The notes beneath the pieces are model-generated. The model saw only the letters and a list, made by a program, of their open reading frames with translations. It made no database searches and was not told the DNA's origin. This document shows, one piece after another, positions 1 through 6,992 of a stretch of 32,602 nt of DNA. Each line of letters begins with the position of its first letter. Position 1 is the first letter of the stretch. The stretch is from Candidatus Gemmiger excrementipullorum (GTDB lineage Bacteria; Bacillota; Clostridia; Oscillospirales; Ruminococcaceae). The translations under genes and the position numbers were made by a program. The stretch lies in assembly GCA_019115045.1 (NCBI GenBank), contig DXEI01000046.1, forward strand, positions 1 through 32,602. Reading direction: 5' to 3'.

Positions 1-195
1 TCCACCGGCGTGCCGCCGGAGCCTGTGGCGACGCCGGCGCCGGAAGCGTCGGTCGACCCGTCCACCGGCCAGATCGTCGTGCCGGAAAGTTCCTGGTGGA
101 GCAGCGACGGTTCGCATCAGATCCACCAGCGTTCCGACGGCTCGATGTGGAACGAAAGCGGCCAGCGCTGCGACGCCGAAGGCAACCCCATTTGA
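1..195 (+). CDS. C-terminal fragment of an unidentified protein (PrkC-type kinase by synteny)
   Basis: The reading frame is open from the first base and ends with TGA at 193-195, so only the last 64 residues are present. They are rich in Pro, Ser and Ala, contain a repeated DPSTG-like unit (STG at the left edge, DPSTG about 20 residues later), and finish in a Trp/Ser/Asp-rich tail with one Cys. No catalytic motif is visible. In Firmicutes the gene just before rsgA is usually the PASTA-domain Ser/Thr kinase prkC. A proline-rich extracellular tail would suit that, but the identity is inferred from gene order only. rsgA starts 14 bp downstream. Confidence 0.5.
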   Translation, partial: STGVPPEPVATPAPEASVDPSTGQIVVPESSWWSSDGSHQIHQRSDGSMWNESGQRCDAEGNPI

Positions 196-209
196 CGGGC
201 GCGCAGTCT

Positions 210-1070
210 ATGGCGTATATCACAAAAGGCATCGGCGGGTTTTACTACGTCCGCACGGCGCAGGGCATCGTCGAGTGTAAGGCGCGCGGCGTTTTCCGCA
301 AGCGCGGCATCGCGCCGGTGGCGGGGGACAACGTCGTGCTCTCTGTCGACGGCAGCTTGATCGAGGAGATCCTGCCTCGCAAAAATGTGTTTGTGCGCCC
401 GCCGGTGGCCAATTTGGATGTGCTGTTCATCGTGGCCAGCACAACGCAGCCGGTGCCCAGCACGCTGGTGCTGGACGCGCTGACGTCGGCCGCCCTGTAC
501 AAGGGCGTACAGCCGGTGCTGGTGGTGACCAAGGCGGACCTGAAAGCGGCCGACACCCTGGCCGAGGCCTATGCGGGCAGCGGCATCCCGCTCATCTTAC
601 TGCACTACGAAAGCGGCGAAGGGCTGGATGCCGTGCGCGGGTATATCCAGGGGCATCTGTGCGCTTTTTGCGGCAACTCCGGCGTCGGGAAATCCACGCT
701 GCTCAACGCGCTCGCGCCGGAACTGCAGCGCGAGACCGGGCAGATCAGCCAAAAACTCGGCCGCGGCCGCCATACCACCCGCGAGGTCGAGATCTTTGAA
801 GTTTGCGGCGGCCGCCTGGCCGACACGCCGGGCTTTGCCAGCCTCGAAGCCCAAAAACTGGCCCGTATCCCCAAAGAGGAATTGCAGCATACCTTCCCGG
901 AATTTGAACCCTATTTTGGGCAGTGCCGGTTTACCGGCTGCTCCCACCGTGCCGAGACTGGCTGCGCCGTGCGCGCGGCTGTGGAAGCGGGCAAGATCAG
1001 CCCGTCGCGCTATGCCAGCTACCTCGCTTTGTATGAGGAAGCGAACGCCCGGAAAGCGTGGGAACCATGA
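210..1070 (+). CDS. rsgA: Ribosome small-subunit-dependent GTPase RsgA
   Basis: Circularly permuted GTPase that acts late in 30S subunit maturation. The 286-residue protein has the family order: N-terminal OB-fold (about 1-65), then G4 TKAD (107-110), the G1 P-loop GNSGVGKST (155-163), G3 DTPG (205-208), and a C-terminal zinc knuckle with Cys239, Cys244, His246 and Cys252. The length is close to the roughly 298 residues of Bacillus RsgA. ATG 210 is chosen because the next residues (MAYITKGIGGFYYV) match the usual RsgA N-terminus; the frame stays open upstream to 96, but that part overlaps the previous gene. The stop overlaps the thiN start (ATGA), implying coupled translation. The usual rpe gene between rsgA and thiN is absent. 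Confidence 0.97.
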   Translation: MAYITKGIGGFYYVRTAQGIVECKARGVFRKRGIAPVAGDNVVLSVDGSLIEEILPRKNVFVRPPVANLDVLFIVASTTQPVPSTLVLDALTSAALYKGVQPVLVVTKADLKAADTLAEAYAGSGIPLILLHYESGEGLDAVRGYIQGHLCAFCGNSGVGKSTLLNALAPELQRETGQISQKLGRGRHTTREVEIFEVCGGRLADTPGFASLEAQKLARIPKEELQHTFPEFEPYFGQCRFTGCSHRAETGCAVRAAVEAGKISPSRYASYLALYEEANARKAWEP

Positions 1071-1702
1071 CGGGGCGCGCGGTGGTGTTTTCGGCTGTGG
1101 AGGTCGGGCCGGAGATGGCCGGTTACCTGCAGCCGGGGGATTTTATCGTGGCCTGCGACGCTGGGTACCGCAACGCTGCCCGCCTGGGGGTAAAACCGGA
1201 CCTGATCGTGGGGGATTTTGATTCCGCCCCGCAGCCGCAGACCGACCGCGAGACCATCGTGCTGCCGCATGTCAAGGACGATACCGACACGCAGTTTGCC
1301 GCCCGCTGGCTGGTGGAACACGGCTGTACCGAGGCCGTGCTGCTGGGCGCGTTGGGCGGCGCGCGCATAGAGCATACGTTTGCCAACATTTCTACGGGGC
1401 TGTATCTTTCGCTGCACGGCGTCAAGACCATTTTGGCCGACGCGCGCAGCGAGATGCATTACCTGCTGCCCGGCCAGCCGCTGCGCCTTGCGCGGCGGGA
1501 CTGGATGTATTTGTCTGTGTTTGCCTTGGGGGCGCCGCTTTGCGGCGTGACGCTGCAGGGGGTGTATTACCCGCTGCAGGACGCCACCCTGACGGAGCTT
1601 GACTACCCGCTGGGCACCAGCAATGAGTTCACAGCCCCCGAGGCCTGCCTGCAATGCACGGCGGGCCATGGCCTGGTGGTGCTGACGCGCGCCGACGGTT
1701 GA
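1067..1702 (+). CDS. thiN: Thiamine pyrophosphokinase
   Basis: Transfers pyrophosphate from ATP to thiamine, giving the cofactor thiamine diphosphate. The 211-residue protein shows the family signatures in order: a nucleotide-binding GDFDS motif, KDDTDTQ (the KDxTDT metal/substrate motif), GGARIEHTFANI (variant of GGRxDHxLAN), LLPG, and a C-terminal GTSNEF motif. The start is ATG 1067, overlapping the rsgA stop as ATGA; a GTG at 1058 lies in frame but is less likely. rsgA-thiN is a conserved Firmicute pair and is followed here, as in Bacillus, by spoVM. Confidence 0.94.
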   Translation: MTGRAVVFSAVEVGPEMAGYLQPGDFIVACDAGYRNAARLGVKPDLIVGDFDSAPQPQTDRETIVLPHVKDDTDTQFAARWLVEHGCTEAVLLGALGGARIEHTFANISTGLYLSLHGVKTILADARSEMHYLLPGQPLRLARRDWMYLSVFALGAPLCGVTLQGVYYPLQDATLTELDYPLGTSNEFTAPEACLQCTAGHGLVVLTRADG

Positions 1703-1729
1703 CACACAGACCCCGCCTGCGCATAGTAT
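1699..1729 (+). promoter_or_regulatory. Possible promoter of spoVM (sigma type unresolved)
   Basis: TTGACA lies at 1699-1704 over the thiN stop. Seventeen to nineteen bases later comes GCATAGTAT (1721-1729). It can be read as a weak sigma-A -10, or as the CATA-type -10 (CATAGTAT against CATACAAT) of the sporulation sigma factor E that drives spoVM in Bacillus. The choice cannot be made from sequence alone. Confidence 0.35.
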
Positions 1730-1765
1730 GGCGTACACGAACGACGGAAAGTGAGGTGTACGCCG

Positions 1766-1834
1766 ATGCATGTGGTCGTGGTCCGCTGCCCGCGCGCGCT
1801 GCGCTGGCTGCTTCGCGCAGCTTTCAAAGTATAA
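1766..1834 (+). CDS. spoVM: Stage V sporulation protein M (22-residue SpoVM)
   Basis: A 22-codon gene: MHVVVVRCPRALRWLLRAAF then KV. SpoVM is a tiny amphipathic helix that senses the convex curvature of the forespore membrane and recruits SpoIVA there. Against Bacillus SpoVM (26 residues) there are no gaps, and Pro9, Leu12, Arg17 and Ala18 fall at identical positions, with basic residues at 7 and 10; Pro9 is known to be important for correct localisation. A GAGGTG ribosome site sits 7 bp before ATG 1766. The position directly after thiN is the same as in Bacillus, and the partners sipL and spoIVA follow. It lacks the C-terminal GSFRKD-like tail. It ends 12 bp before a strong terminator, so it can be a single-gene transcript. 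Confidence 0.86.
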   Translation: MHVVVVRCPRALRWLLRAAFKV

Positions 1835-1845
1835 ACCTTCCTGCA

Positions 1846-1877
1846 AACCTCTGCCGCAAGGCAGGGGTTATTTTTTT
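1846..1877 (+). terminator. Rho-independent terminator after spoVM
   Basis: A 10-bp stem (1846-1855 with 1860-1869, one G-T pair) closes a GCAA tetraloop and is followed by seven T (1871-1877). It separates spoVM from sipL. Confidence 0.92.
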
Positions 1878-1940
1878 GCCGCTGCGCATATACATGCACC
1901 AGAAAGCCAACCAAGCGCTAGATGGAAAGGGGCAATCACA

Positions 1941-3491
1941 ATGGAACTCAAGGTGTTTAAGGACACCCTTGCGGCCTACGGCGGCCGGTGGGAAGGCCGG
2001 CAGGAGCTCCCGGTCGAGACCGAGATCCTGATCCCGGATTATCTGCCGGCCGTGTTCAAGATCGTCAAGTGCAGGGTGGAGCCCATCCTGCTGCAAAACC
2101 GCGTGGCCGGCGCCCGCTGGCAGTGCGAGGGCTTCCTGCGCTGTACCGTATACTACCAAAGCGACGAGCCGGGGTGCCGGCTGTACCGCGTCGAACAAAA
2201 ATTTGCCTTTGAAAAATCGGTCGAGCTCCCGGCCGGCAGCTACGCCGAAGGGCCCGCGCAGACCTGGGGCGAGCTGGAATACTGCAACTGCCGGGCAGTC
2301 AGCGAGCACCGCATCGACCTGCGCGGCGCGTACATTTTGTGCGGCGCGGTCCTGGCCAGGCGGGAGTGCGAGCTGCTGACCTCGCTGGCCGACTGCGGCA
2401 TCGAGCAGCGCGCCCGCACCTTGCGCGGGATGCAGCGCGTTGCAGCCGAAGAAAAAACGCTGACAGCTTCCGCCGTGCTGCCGATGCCGGAGGCCGGCGC
2501 CACGGTGCTGGAGATCGGCGGGCATTTTGCGCTGGGGGAGGCATCGCTGCAAACCGGGCAGGCCAGCGTGCAGGGCGTTTTGCAGGTGCAGGTGTGCTGC
2601 CAGCCGGCGGGCGAGGAACAGCTGACGGTGCGCACAAAAGAGATCCCCGTGCAGCAGACTGTGGACTTGCCCGGCGTGACGGCGGAGGATACCTGCGTTG
2701 CCTGGGGCGAGATCCAGGCCTGCACGCTGGCCGCGCCGGACGCCGGCGAAGAAGGCGCGCTGAGCCTCGGCTGGAAGCTGCATGTGGAAGTCTGGCGCGA
2801 GACGGCGTGCACGGTGGTCGCGGATGCGTACTCCACCCTGTACCAGACCCAGACGGTGCAGACGGCCTGCAAGCTGCTGAACAAAACGGCGGACCTGGCC
2901 GAGCGCGTGAGCGTGGTGCTGCAGGACGAACTGCCGGACCCCGAACTGACCGTAACGGGCTGCTTTGTCACGCTGGGCAAGGCGGTCCCGATGGCGGTGC
3001 AGGACGCCGGGGCGGCCGCGCAGTTCTGCTTGTGCGGCAAGGGCACAGCGCATGTGCTTTGTGCCGACGCCCGCGGCGAGGTGACCTGCTTTGACAAGAA
3101 CTTTACCTGGCGGCCGGAAGGCGTGTGGCAGGGCGCGGCGCCGGACGCCTGCGCCTGTGTGAGCGCCGCCGTCACCCGTGTCAGCAGCAGCAAAAACGGC
3201 GCGCAGCTGCAAGTCGAGCTGGAGATCGGCGTCAGCGGCCTGCTGCTGCAGGCGCACACCGGCGAGGCCTTATGTGAGGTGGAGCTGGGCGAGGCGTATG
3301 AGCGCCCGGCCGACGCCCCGGCACTGTACCTGTACTATGCGGCGGCCGGGGAGCGCGTTTTTGACATCGCCAAGCGCTACCATGCGCGCGCCAAAGACCT
3401 GGCGGCGGCCAACCGCCTGCCCTGTGACGGCGGCGCCGCGCAGGACTGCATCGCGCAGGCGGCCTGCCTGTTGATCCCGGCGGCCCAGTAA
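1941..3491 (+). CDS. sipL: SipL-like SPOCS/DUF3794 protein with C-terminal LysM
   Basis: A 516-residue protein resembling SipL, the clostridial partner that binds SpoIVA and is needed for coat encasement of the forespore. Residues of about 20-110 form a first SPOCS (DUF3794) domain (ELPVETEILIPDYLPAVFKI and following). Further SPOCS-like repeats lie at about 155-270 and 320-440. The last 60 residues form a LysM-like domain (YYAAAGERVFDIAKRYHARA, then AANRLP), the region by which C. difficile SipL contacts SpoIVA. ATG 1941 follows an AAGGGG site by 7-8 bp; the frame extends upstream to 1770, but that would run through spoVM and its terminator. spoIVA begins about 14 bp downstream, consistent with an operon and with the proposed partnership. 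Confidence 0.88.
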   Translation: MELKVFKDTLAAYGGRWEGRQELPVETEILIPDYLPAVFKIVKCRVEPILLQNRVAGARWQCEGFLRCTVYYQSDEPGCRLYRVEQKFAFEKSVELPAGSYAEGPAQTWGELEYCNCRAVSEHRIDLRGAYILCGAVLARRECELLTSLADCGIEQRARTLRGMQRVAAEEKTLTASAVLPMPEAGATVLEIGGHFALGEASLQTGQASVQGVLQVQVCCQPAGEEQLTVRTKEIPVQQTVDLPGVTAEDTCVAWGEIQACTLAAPDAGEEGALSLGWKLHVEVWRETACTVVADAYSTLYQTQTVQTACKLLNKTADLAERVSVVLQDELPDPELTVTGCFVTLGKAVPMAVQDAGAAAQFCLCGKGTAHVLCADARGEVTCFDKNFTWRPEGVWQGAAPDACACVSAAVTRVSSSKNGAQLQVELEIGVSGLLLQAHTGEALCEVELGEAYERPADAPALYLYYAAAGERVFDIAKRYHARAKDLAAANRLPCDGGAAQDCIAQAACLLIPAAQ

Positions 3492-3505
3492 AGGAGGGGA
3501 TGATC

Positions 3506-4981
3506 GTGACCCAGCAACAGATCTATCAGACCATCGCCCGGCGCACGGGGGGCGATATCTATCTCGGCGTCGTGGGGCCGGTGCGCAGCGGCAAAAGTAC
3601 CTTTATCAAGCGGTTTTCGGAGTTGATGCTGCTGCCGCATATCCAAAACGAGGCGCTGCGCGCCCGTGCAGCCGACGAATTGCCGCAGTCGGCGGCCGGG
3701 CGCACCATCATGACGACGGAGCCCAAGTTTATCCCGGAAAAGGCCGTCACGGTGGAACTGTCCGGCGGCGGCAGCTTCCGCGCGCGGCTCATCGACTGCG
3801 TCGGGTATATGGTGGAGGGCGCGCTCGGCCATGAGGAGAACGACGCCCCGCGCATGGTCAAAAGCCCCTGGTTCGACCATGCGGTGCCGTTTGACCTGGC
3901 GGCCGAGACCGGCACCCAGCGCGTGATCCGTGAACACGCCACCGTGGGCGTGCTGGTGACGACAGACGGCTCGGTCGCAGACCTCCCGCGGGAAAACTAC
4001 TGCGAAGCGGAACGCCGCGTGGCCGAAGAACTCGACGCCATCGGCAAGCCGTATATCATCCTGCTCAACTGTGCCGAGCCAACTTCAGACGCGGCGCGGC
4101 AGCTGGCGGCCGAATTGCAGCAGCAATACCGCCACGTGGTGTTTCCGATCAACTGCACGGCCATGACGGCCGAGACCGCCGACGCGCTGCTGCAGGCGCT
4201 GCTGTACGCCTTCCCGGTGCAGGAAATCGCCGTCCACATGCCCGGCTGGGTGACGATGCTGGCACCCGGGCATTGGCTGCAAAGCGCAGTGTACGCCGCA
4301 CTTTCGGGCTATGCGGACGGTATCCGCATCATGGCGGACGTCGCCGGCAAAGACCCGCAGCTGGACTGCGAGCATGTGTCGTCGGCGTCGCTGGACGGCA
4401 TGGATCTGGGCACCGGCACCGTGCACATCACGGTCAACATCGCCCCGGACATTTTTTACCGTATCCTGGGCGAACAGACAGGGCTGGAGATCGTCGACGA
4501 AGCCAGCCTGCTACCCTGTGTGGTCAGCCTGGCCCGCGCCAAGCGCGCCTACGACAAGATCAAGTCGGCGCTGGAACAGGTCGAGGCGACGGGGTACGGC
4601 ATCGTGATGCCGGGTATCGACGAACTGACGCTGGAGGAACCCGAGATCGTGCGCCAGGGCGGGCAGTACGGGGTGCGGCTTTCCGCCAGTGCGCCCAGCC
4701 TGCACATCCTGCGCGCCAACATCCATACCGAACTTTCCCCGACGGTGGGCAGCGAACAGCAGGGGGAAGAACTCATCAAAAGCCTGCTGGCGGATTTCGA
4801 GACCGACCCCGCCAAACTGTGGGGCACCAACATTTTTGGCAAGAGCCTGAACGAGCTCGTCAGCGAGGGGGTGCAGGCCAAACTGCTGCACATGCCGCAG
4901 GAGGCCCGCAACCGCCTGCAGCAGACGCTGGAACGCATCATCAACGAGGGCTGCGACGGGCTGATCTGTATCTTGCTGTGA
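3506..4981 (+). CDS. spoIVA: Stage IV sporulation protein A (coat morphogenetic ATPase)
   Basis: SpoIVA is an ATPase that polymerises on the forespore surface to form the basement layer of the spore coat. Visible features: Walker A GPVRSGKST (24-32), the conserved DELPQSAAGRTIMTTEPKF block, LIDCVGY (Walker B region), TTDGS, and the highly conserved end LERIINEGCDG. GTG 3506 is chosen over ATG 3500: the AAGGAGG site (3491-3497) lies 8 bp from the GTG but only 2 bp from the ATG, and the GTG start puts the Walker lysine at residue 30, as in Bacillus. The result is 491 residues against 492 in Bacillus. Key residues look intact, so it should be active. It is co-directional with sipL and with the DUF2508 gene and bofA. 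Confidence 0.96.
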   Translation: MTQQQIYQTIARRTGGDIYLGVVGPVRSGKSTFIKRFSELMLLPHIQNEALRARAADELPQSAAGRTIMTTEPKFIPEKAVTVELSGGGSFRARLIDCVGYMVEGALGHEENDAPRMVKSPWFDHAVPFDLAAETGTQRVIREHATVGVLVTTDGSVADLPRENYCEAERRVAEELDAIGKPYIILLNCAEPTSDAARQLAAELQQQYRHVVFPINCTAMTAETADALLQALLYAFPVQEIAVHMPGWVTMLAPGHWLQSAVYAALSGYADGIRIMADVAGKDPQLDCEHVSSASLDGMDLGTGTVHITVNIAPDIFYRILGEQTGLEIVDEASLLPCVVSLARAKRAYDKIKSALEQVEATGYGIVMPGIDELTLEEPEIVRQGGQYGVRLSASAPSLHILRANIHTELSPTVGSEQQGEELIKSLLADFETDPAKLWGTNIFGKSLNELVSEGVQAKLLHMPQEARNRLQQTLERIINEGCDGLICILL

Positions 4982-4997
4982 GATGGGGGAACTGCCA

Positions 4998-5210
4998 GTG
5001 CTGAAACGAATGAGCCGCACCGAAAAAGAGCAGCGCGCCATGCAAAGCGAGCTGCAGGCCGCCCTGCAAGCAATGCGCGCCAACGAGGCCGCCTTTGAAG
5101 AAGTGCAGGACCCGGTTTGCATAGAGCAGCTTACCTACCAGCACGCCGCGCTGATGTGCCGCTGCCGCGCGCTGCTGCGCGCATTGCGGGCGGCAGGGGC
5201 GGACCCGTGA
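4998..5210 (+). CDS. yaaL: DUF2508 (YaaL-like) small protein
   Basis: A basic, helical protein of about 70 residues (LKRMSRTEKEQRAMQSELQA and on, with QDPVCIEQLTYQ later). The pattern of two helices around a D-P turn matches DUF2508, the family of Bacillus YaaL, whose function is unknown. The start is uncertain: GTG 4998 has a GGGGGA site 7 bp upstream, whereas ATG 4983, in frame, has none. In Bacillus yaaL is the gene immediately before bofA, and the same pair is seen here, with the stop overlapping the bofA start (GTGA). The context suggests a role linked to sporulation or to the BofA unit; that is inference. Confidence 0.8.
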   Translation: MLKRMSRTEKEQRAMQSELQAALQAMRANEAAFEEVQDPVCIEQLTYQHAALMCRCRALLRALRAAGADP

Positions 5211-5461
5211 CGGGGCCCTGGGTGTGGGCTGCGGCGGGCGGCTGCGCGGCGATGATCTTCTGGTGTGCATTGCACCAGCGCCGGCCGCTGCGCACGCTGC
5301 TGGCAGGGGCGCTTTGCGGGCTGGGCGCACTGGCGCTGGTGGCGCTGTTGGCGCCGGCCACCGGGGTGGAGCTGCCGCTCAACCGTTTTACAGCCTTTGT
5401 GGCGGCTGTGCTGGGCCTGCCCGGCGTGGTGACGCTTTTGCTGCTGCAGCTGCTTTTGTAA
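5207..5461 (+). CDS. bofA: Pro-sigma-K processing inhibitor BofA family protein
   Basis: An 84-residue membrane protein (Bacillus BofA is 87). BofA sits in the outer forespore membrane and holds the protease SpoIVFB inactive until the sigma-K checkpoint is passed. Two to three hydrophobic segments are visible (about 3-18, 25-48 and 60-84). The C-terminal half carries the diagnostic block NRFTAFVAAVLGLPGVVTLL, which matches the family's N-x-F-T-A...LG-L-P-G-V motif. Translation starts at GTG 5207, overlapping the previous stop (GTGA). spoIVFB and sigK are not in this window. Confidence 0.88.
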   Translation: MTGPWVWAAAGGCAAMIFWCALHQRRPLRTLLAGALCGLGALALVALLAPATGVELPLNRFTAFVAAVLGLPGVVTLLLLQLLL

Positions 5462-5464
5462 AAC

Positions 5465-5493
5465 TTGCCAAGCTGCTTTTTTTGTGCTATACT
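5465..5493 (+). promoter_or_regulatory. Sigma-A promoter of rnpB
   Basis: TTGCCA (5465-5470), 17-bp spacer, TATACT (5488-5493). The predicted start near 5500 coincides with the 5' strand of the RNA's P1 helix. Confidence 0.9.
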
Positions 5494-5499
5494 GAGCCG

Positions 5500-5848
5500 A
5501 AAACGAGTGGAACATACGGCGGCGGGACAGTTCGCAAGAACTGCCTGAGGAAAGTCCGGGCTTCACAGAGGCATGGCAACTGCTAACGGCAGCCGGGGGT
5601 GACCCCAGGGATAGTGCAACAGAAAGAAACCGCCGCGCCCTGGCGCGGTAAGGATGGAAAGGCGAGGTAAGAGCTCACCAGCGCACTGGCGACTTTGCGG
5701 CTATGTAAACCCTGCTTGAAGCAACATCCGTATGGGACATGATGCGGAGCCTCGCGCGTCCCGGTGATGGCGTGAGCCTTGCGGCGACGCAAGGCCAAGA
5801 TAGATCGTCGTTTGATACAGAACCCGGCTTACGGTCCAGTCGTTTTTT
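5500..5848 (+). ncRNA. rnpB: RNase P RNA (bacterial class A)
   Basis: The catalytic RNA that removes 5' leaders from pre-tRNAs. The universally conserved segments occur in order: GAGGAAAGTCCGGGC (near 5548), CAACAGAAAG in the 5610s, GGTAAGGATGGAAAGGCGAG (5648 onward), GGTAAGAGCTCACCAGCG (5666 onward), AAGATAGATCGTCG and ACAGAACCCGGCTTA near the 3' end. P1 is formed by AAAACGAGTGGA (5500-5511) with TCCAGTCGTTTT (5835-5846), one mismatch, which sets the ends to within a few bases. The CR-V/P4 partners and a GGTAAGAGCTCACC stem place it in class A. Confidence 0.97.
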
Positions 5849-5858
5849 GGTTTCCCAG

Positions 5859-5892
5859 GCACATCCGCGCTCTGCTGCGGGTGTGCTTTTTT
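5859..5892 (+). terminator. Terminator after rnpB
   Basis: A 10-bp stem (5859-5868 with 5877-5886, one G-T pair), an 8-base loop and six T at 5887-5892. Confidence 0.9.
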
Positions 5893-5946
5893 ATTTGCTG
5901 CGCGTCAGGGGGGGCAAGCGCCCTTTGCAGCTGGCAGAGTTTGGGT

Positions 5947-5975
5947 TTGCATCCCGACGGGCTTTGTGCTATAAT
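5947..5975 (+). promoter_or_regulatory. Sigma-A promoter of the RluA-family gene
   Basis: TTGCAT (5947-5952), 17-bp spacer, perfect TATAAT (5970-5975). Confidence 0.82.
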
Positions 5976-6011
5976 AATACAGCTTAGGTGCAGGGGAAAG
6001 AGGTGCGCGCG

Positions 6012-6911
6012 ATGCAGCTGGAATTTGTCGTGCCGCCTGCTTTTGACGGCGCGCGCCTGGGGACGTTCCTGCGCACGCAGGGGGTCACCGCGGGCCTGAT
6101 CCGCTCGGTCAAGCATGCCGGCCGCGGCTTTTTTGCGGACGGCGTTCCGCTGCACACCGACCGGCCGGTTTGCACCGGGCAGCGCATCACGTTTGTGCTG
6201 CCGCCGGACCCGCCTACCAGCGTCGTGCCGCAGCCTGTGCCGCTAAAGATCGTCTATGAGGACGATTTTGCCGCGGTGCTGGACAAGCCGGCCGGGCTGG
6301 CTGTGCACCCAACGCTCAACCATCCGGACAAAACGCTGGCCAACGGCTGGGTCTTCCACCTGCAGCGGCAGGGCACGCCCGGCGTGTTCCGCCCGGTGAA
6401 CCGGCTGGATAAAAACACCAGCGGTCTGGTGCTGTGCGCACAAAATGCTTATGCGGCGCCGCTGCTGGCAGCCGGCGCCCAAAAATGTTACCTTGCCATC
6501 GCGCAGGGCGAAATGCCGCTGGGGCCGGGCCGGGTGGAAGCGCCCATCGGCCGCCGCGGCGATTCCATCATTGGGCGGTGCGTCACCCCGCAGGGCAAGT
6601 ACAGCCTGACCGAATATACGGTGCTGGCTGCCGGGGGTGGGTACAGCCTGCTGGCCTGCACGCCGCGCACCGGGCGCACGCATCAGATCCGGGTGCATAC
6701 AGCGTACATCGGCCACCCTTTGGCCGGGGACACCCTGTACGGCGGCGATTTACAGCAGATCGCCCGCCATGCGCTGCACTGTGCGGTGCTGCGCTTCCCA
6801 CACCCCATGACCGGGGCCGTGCAGCGGCTGGAAAGCCCGCTGCCGGCAGATATGCAGGCACTGGCGGTAAAAGCCGGCTTGCTGCAAGGCTGGTCCTGGC
6901 GGCAGTTGTAA
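6012..6911 (+). CDS. RluA-family RNA pseudouridine synthase
   Basis: Converts uridine to pseudouridine in rRNA or tRNA. The 299-residue protein has an N-terminal S4-like part (about 1-65), the EDDFAAVLDKPAGLAVHP entry strand, the catalytic block PVNRLDKNTSGLVL with Asp133, and RTGRTHQIRVH near the C-terminus, all typical of RluA/RluD/YlyB enzymes. The first residue of the usual HRLDxxTSG motif is Asn130 rather than His; the catalytic Asp is kept. ATG 6012 has AAAGAGGTG 6-7 bp upstream. Substrate position (RluD-, RluC- or YlyB-like) cannot be assigned by eye. It is transcribed alone from its own promoter or together with the endopeptidase gene downstream. Confidence 0.92.
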   Translation: MQLEFVVPPAFDGARLGTFLRTQGVTAGLIRSVKHAGRGFFADGVPLHTDRPVCTGQRITFVLPPDPPTSVVPQPVPLKIVYEDDFAAVLDKPAGLAVHPTLNHPDKTLANGWVFHLQRQGTPGVFRPVNRLDKNTSGLVLCAQNAYAAPLLAAGAQKCYLAIAQGEMPLGPGRVEAPIGRRGDSIIGRCVTPQGKYSLTEYTVLAAGGGYSLLACTPRTGRTHQIRVHTAYIGHPLAGDTLYGGDLQQIARHALHCAVLRFPHPMTGAVQRLESPLPADMQALAVKAGLLQGWSWRQL

Positions 6912-6992
6912 AACCAAACCGGCCGCGGTGCGGCACGGTTGCGATCTCGATTTGTCTTTGCCACGTTTCTGCGCGGAAAGGAGACCCCTGTT

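Noticed and set aside
1654-2031. A 125-codon plus-strand frame spanning the thiN end, spoVM and the sipL start
   Set aside because: It passes through the terminator at 1846-1877, has no ribosome site and no family-like sequence; spoVM in another frame explains the region better.
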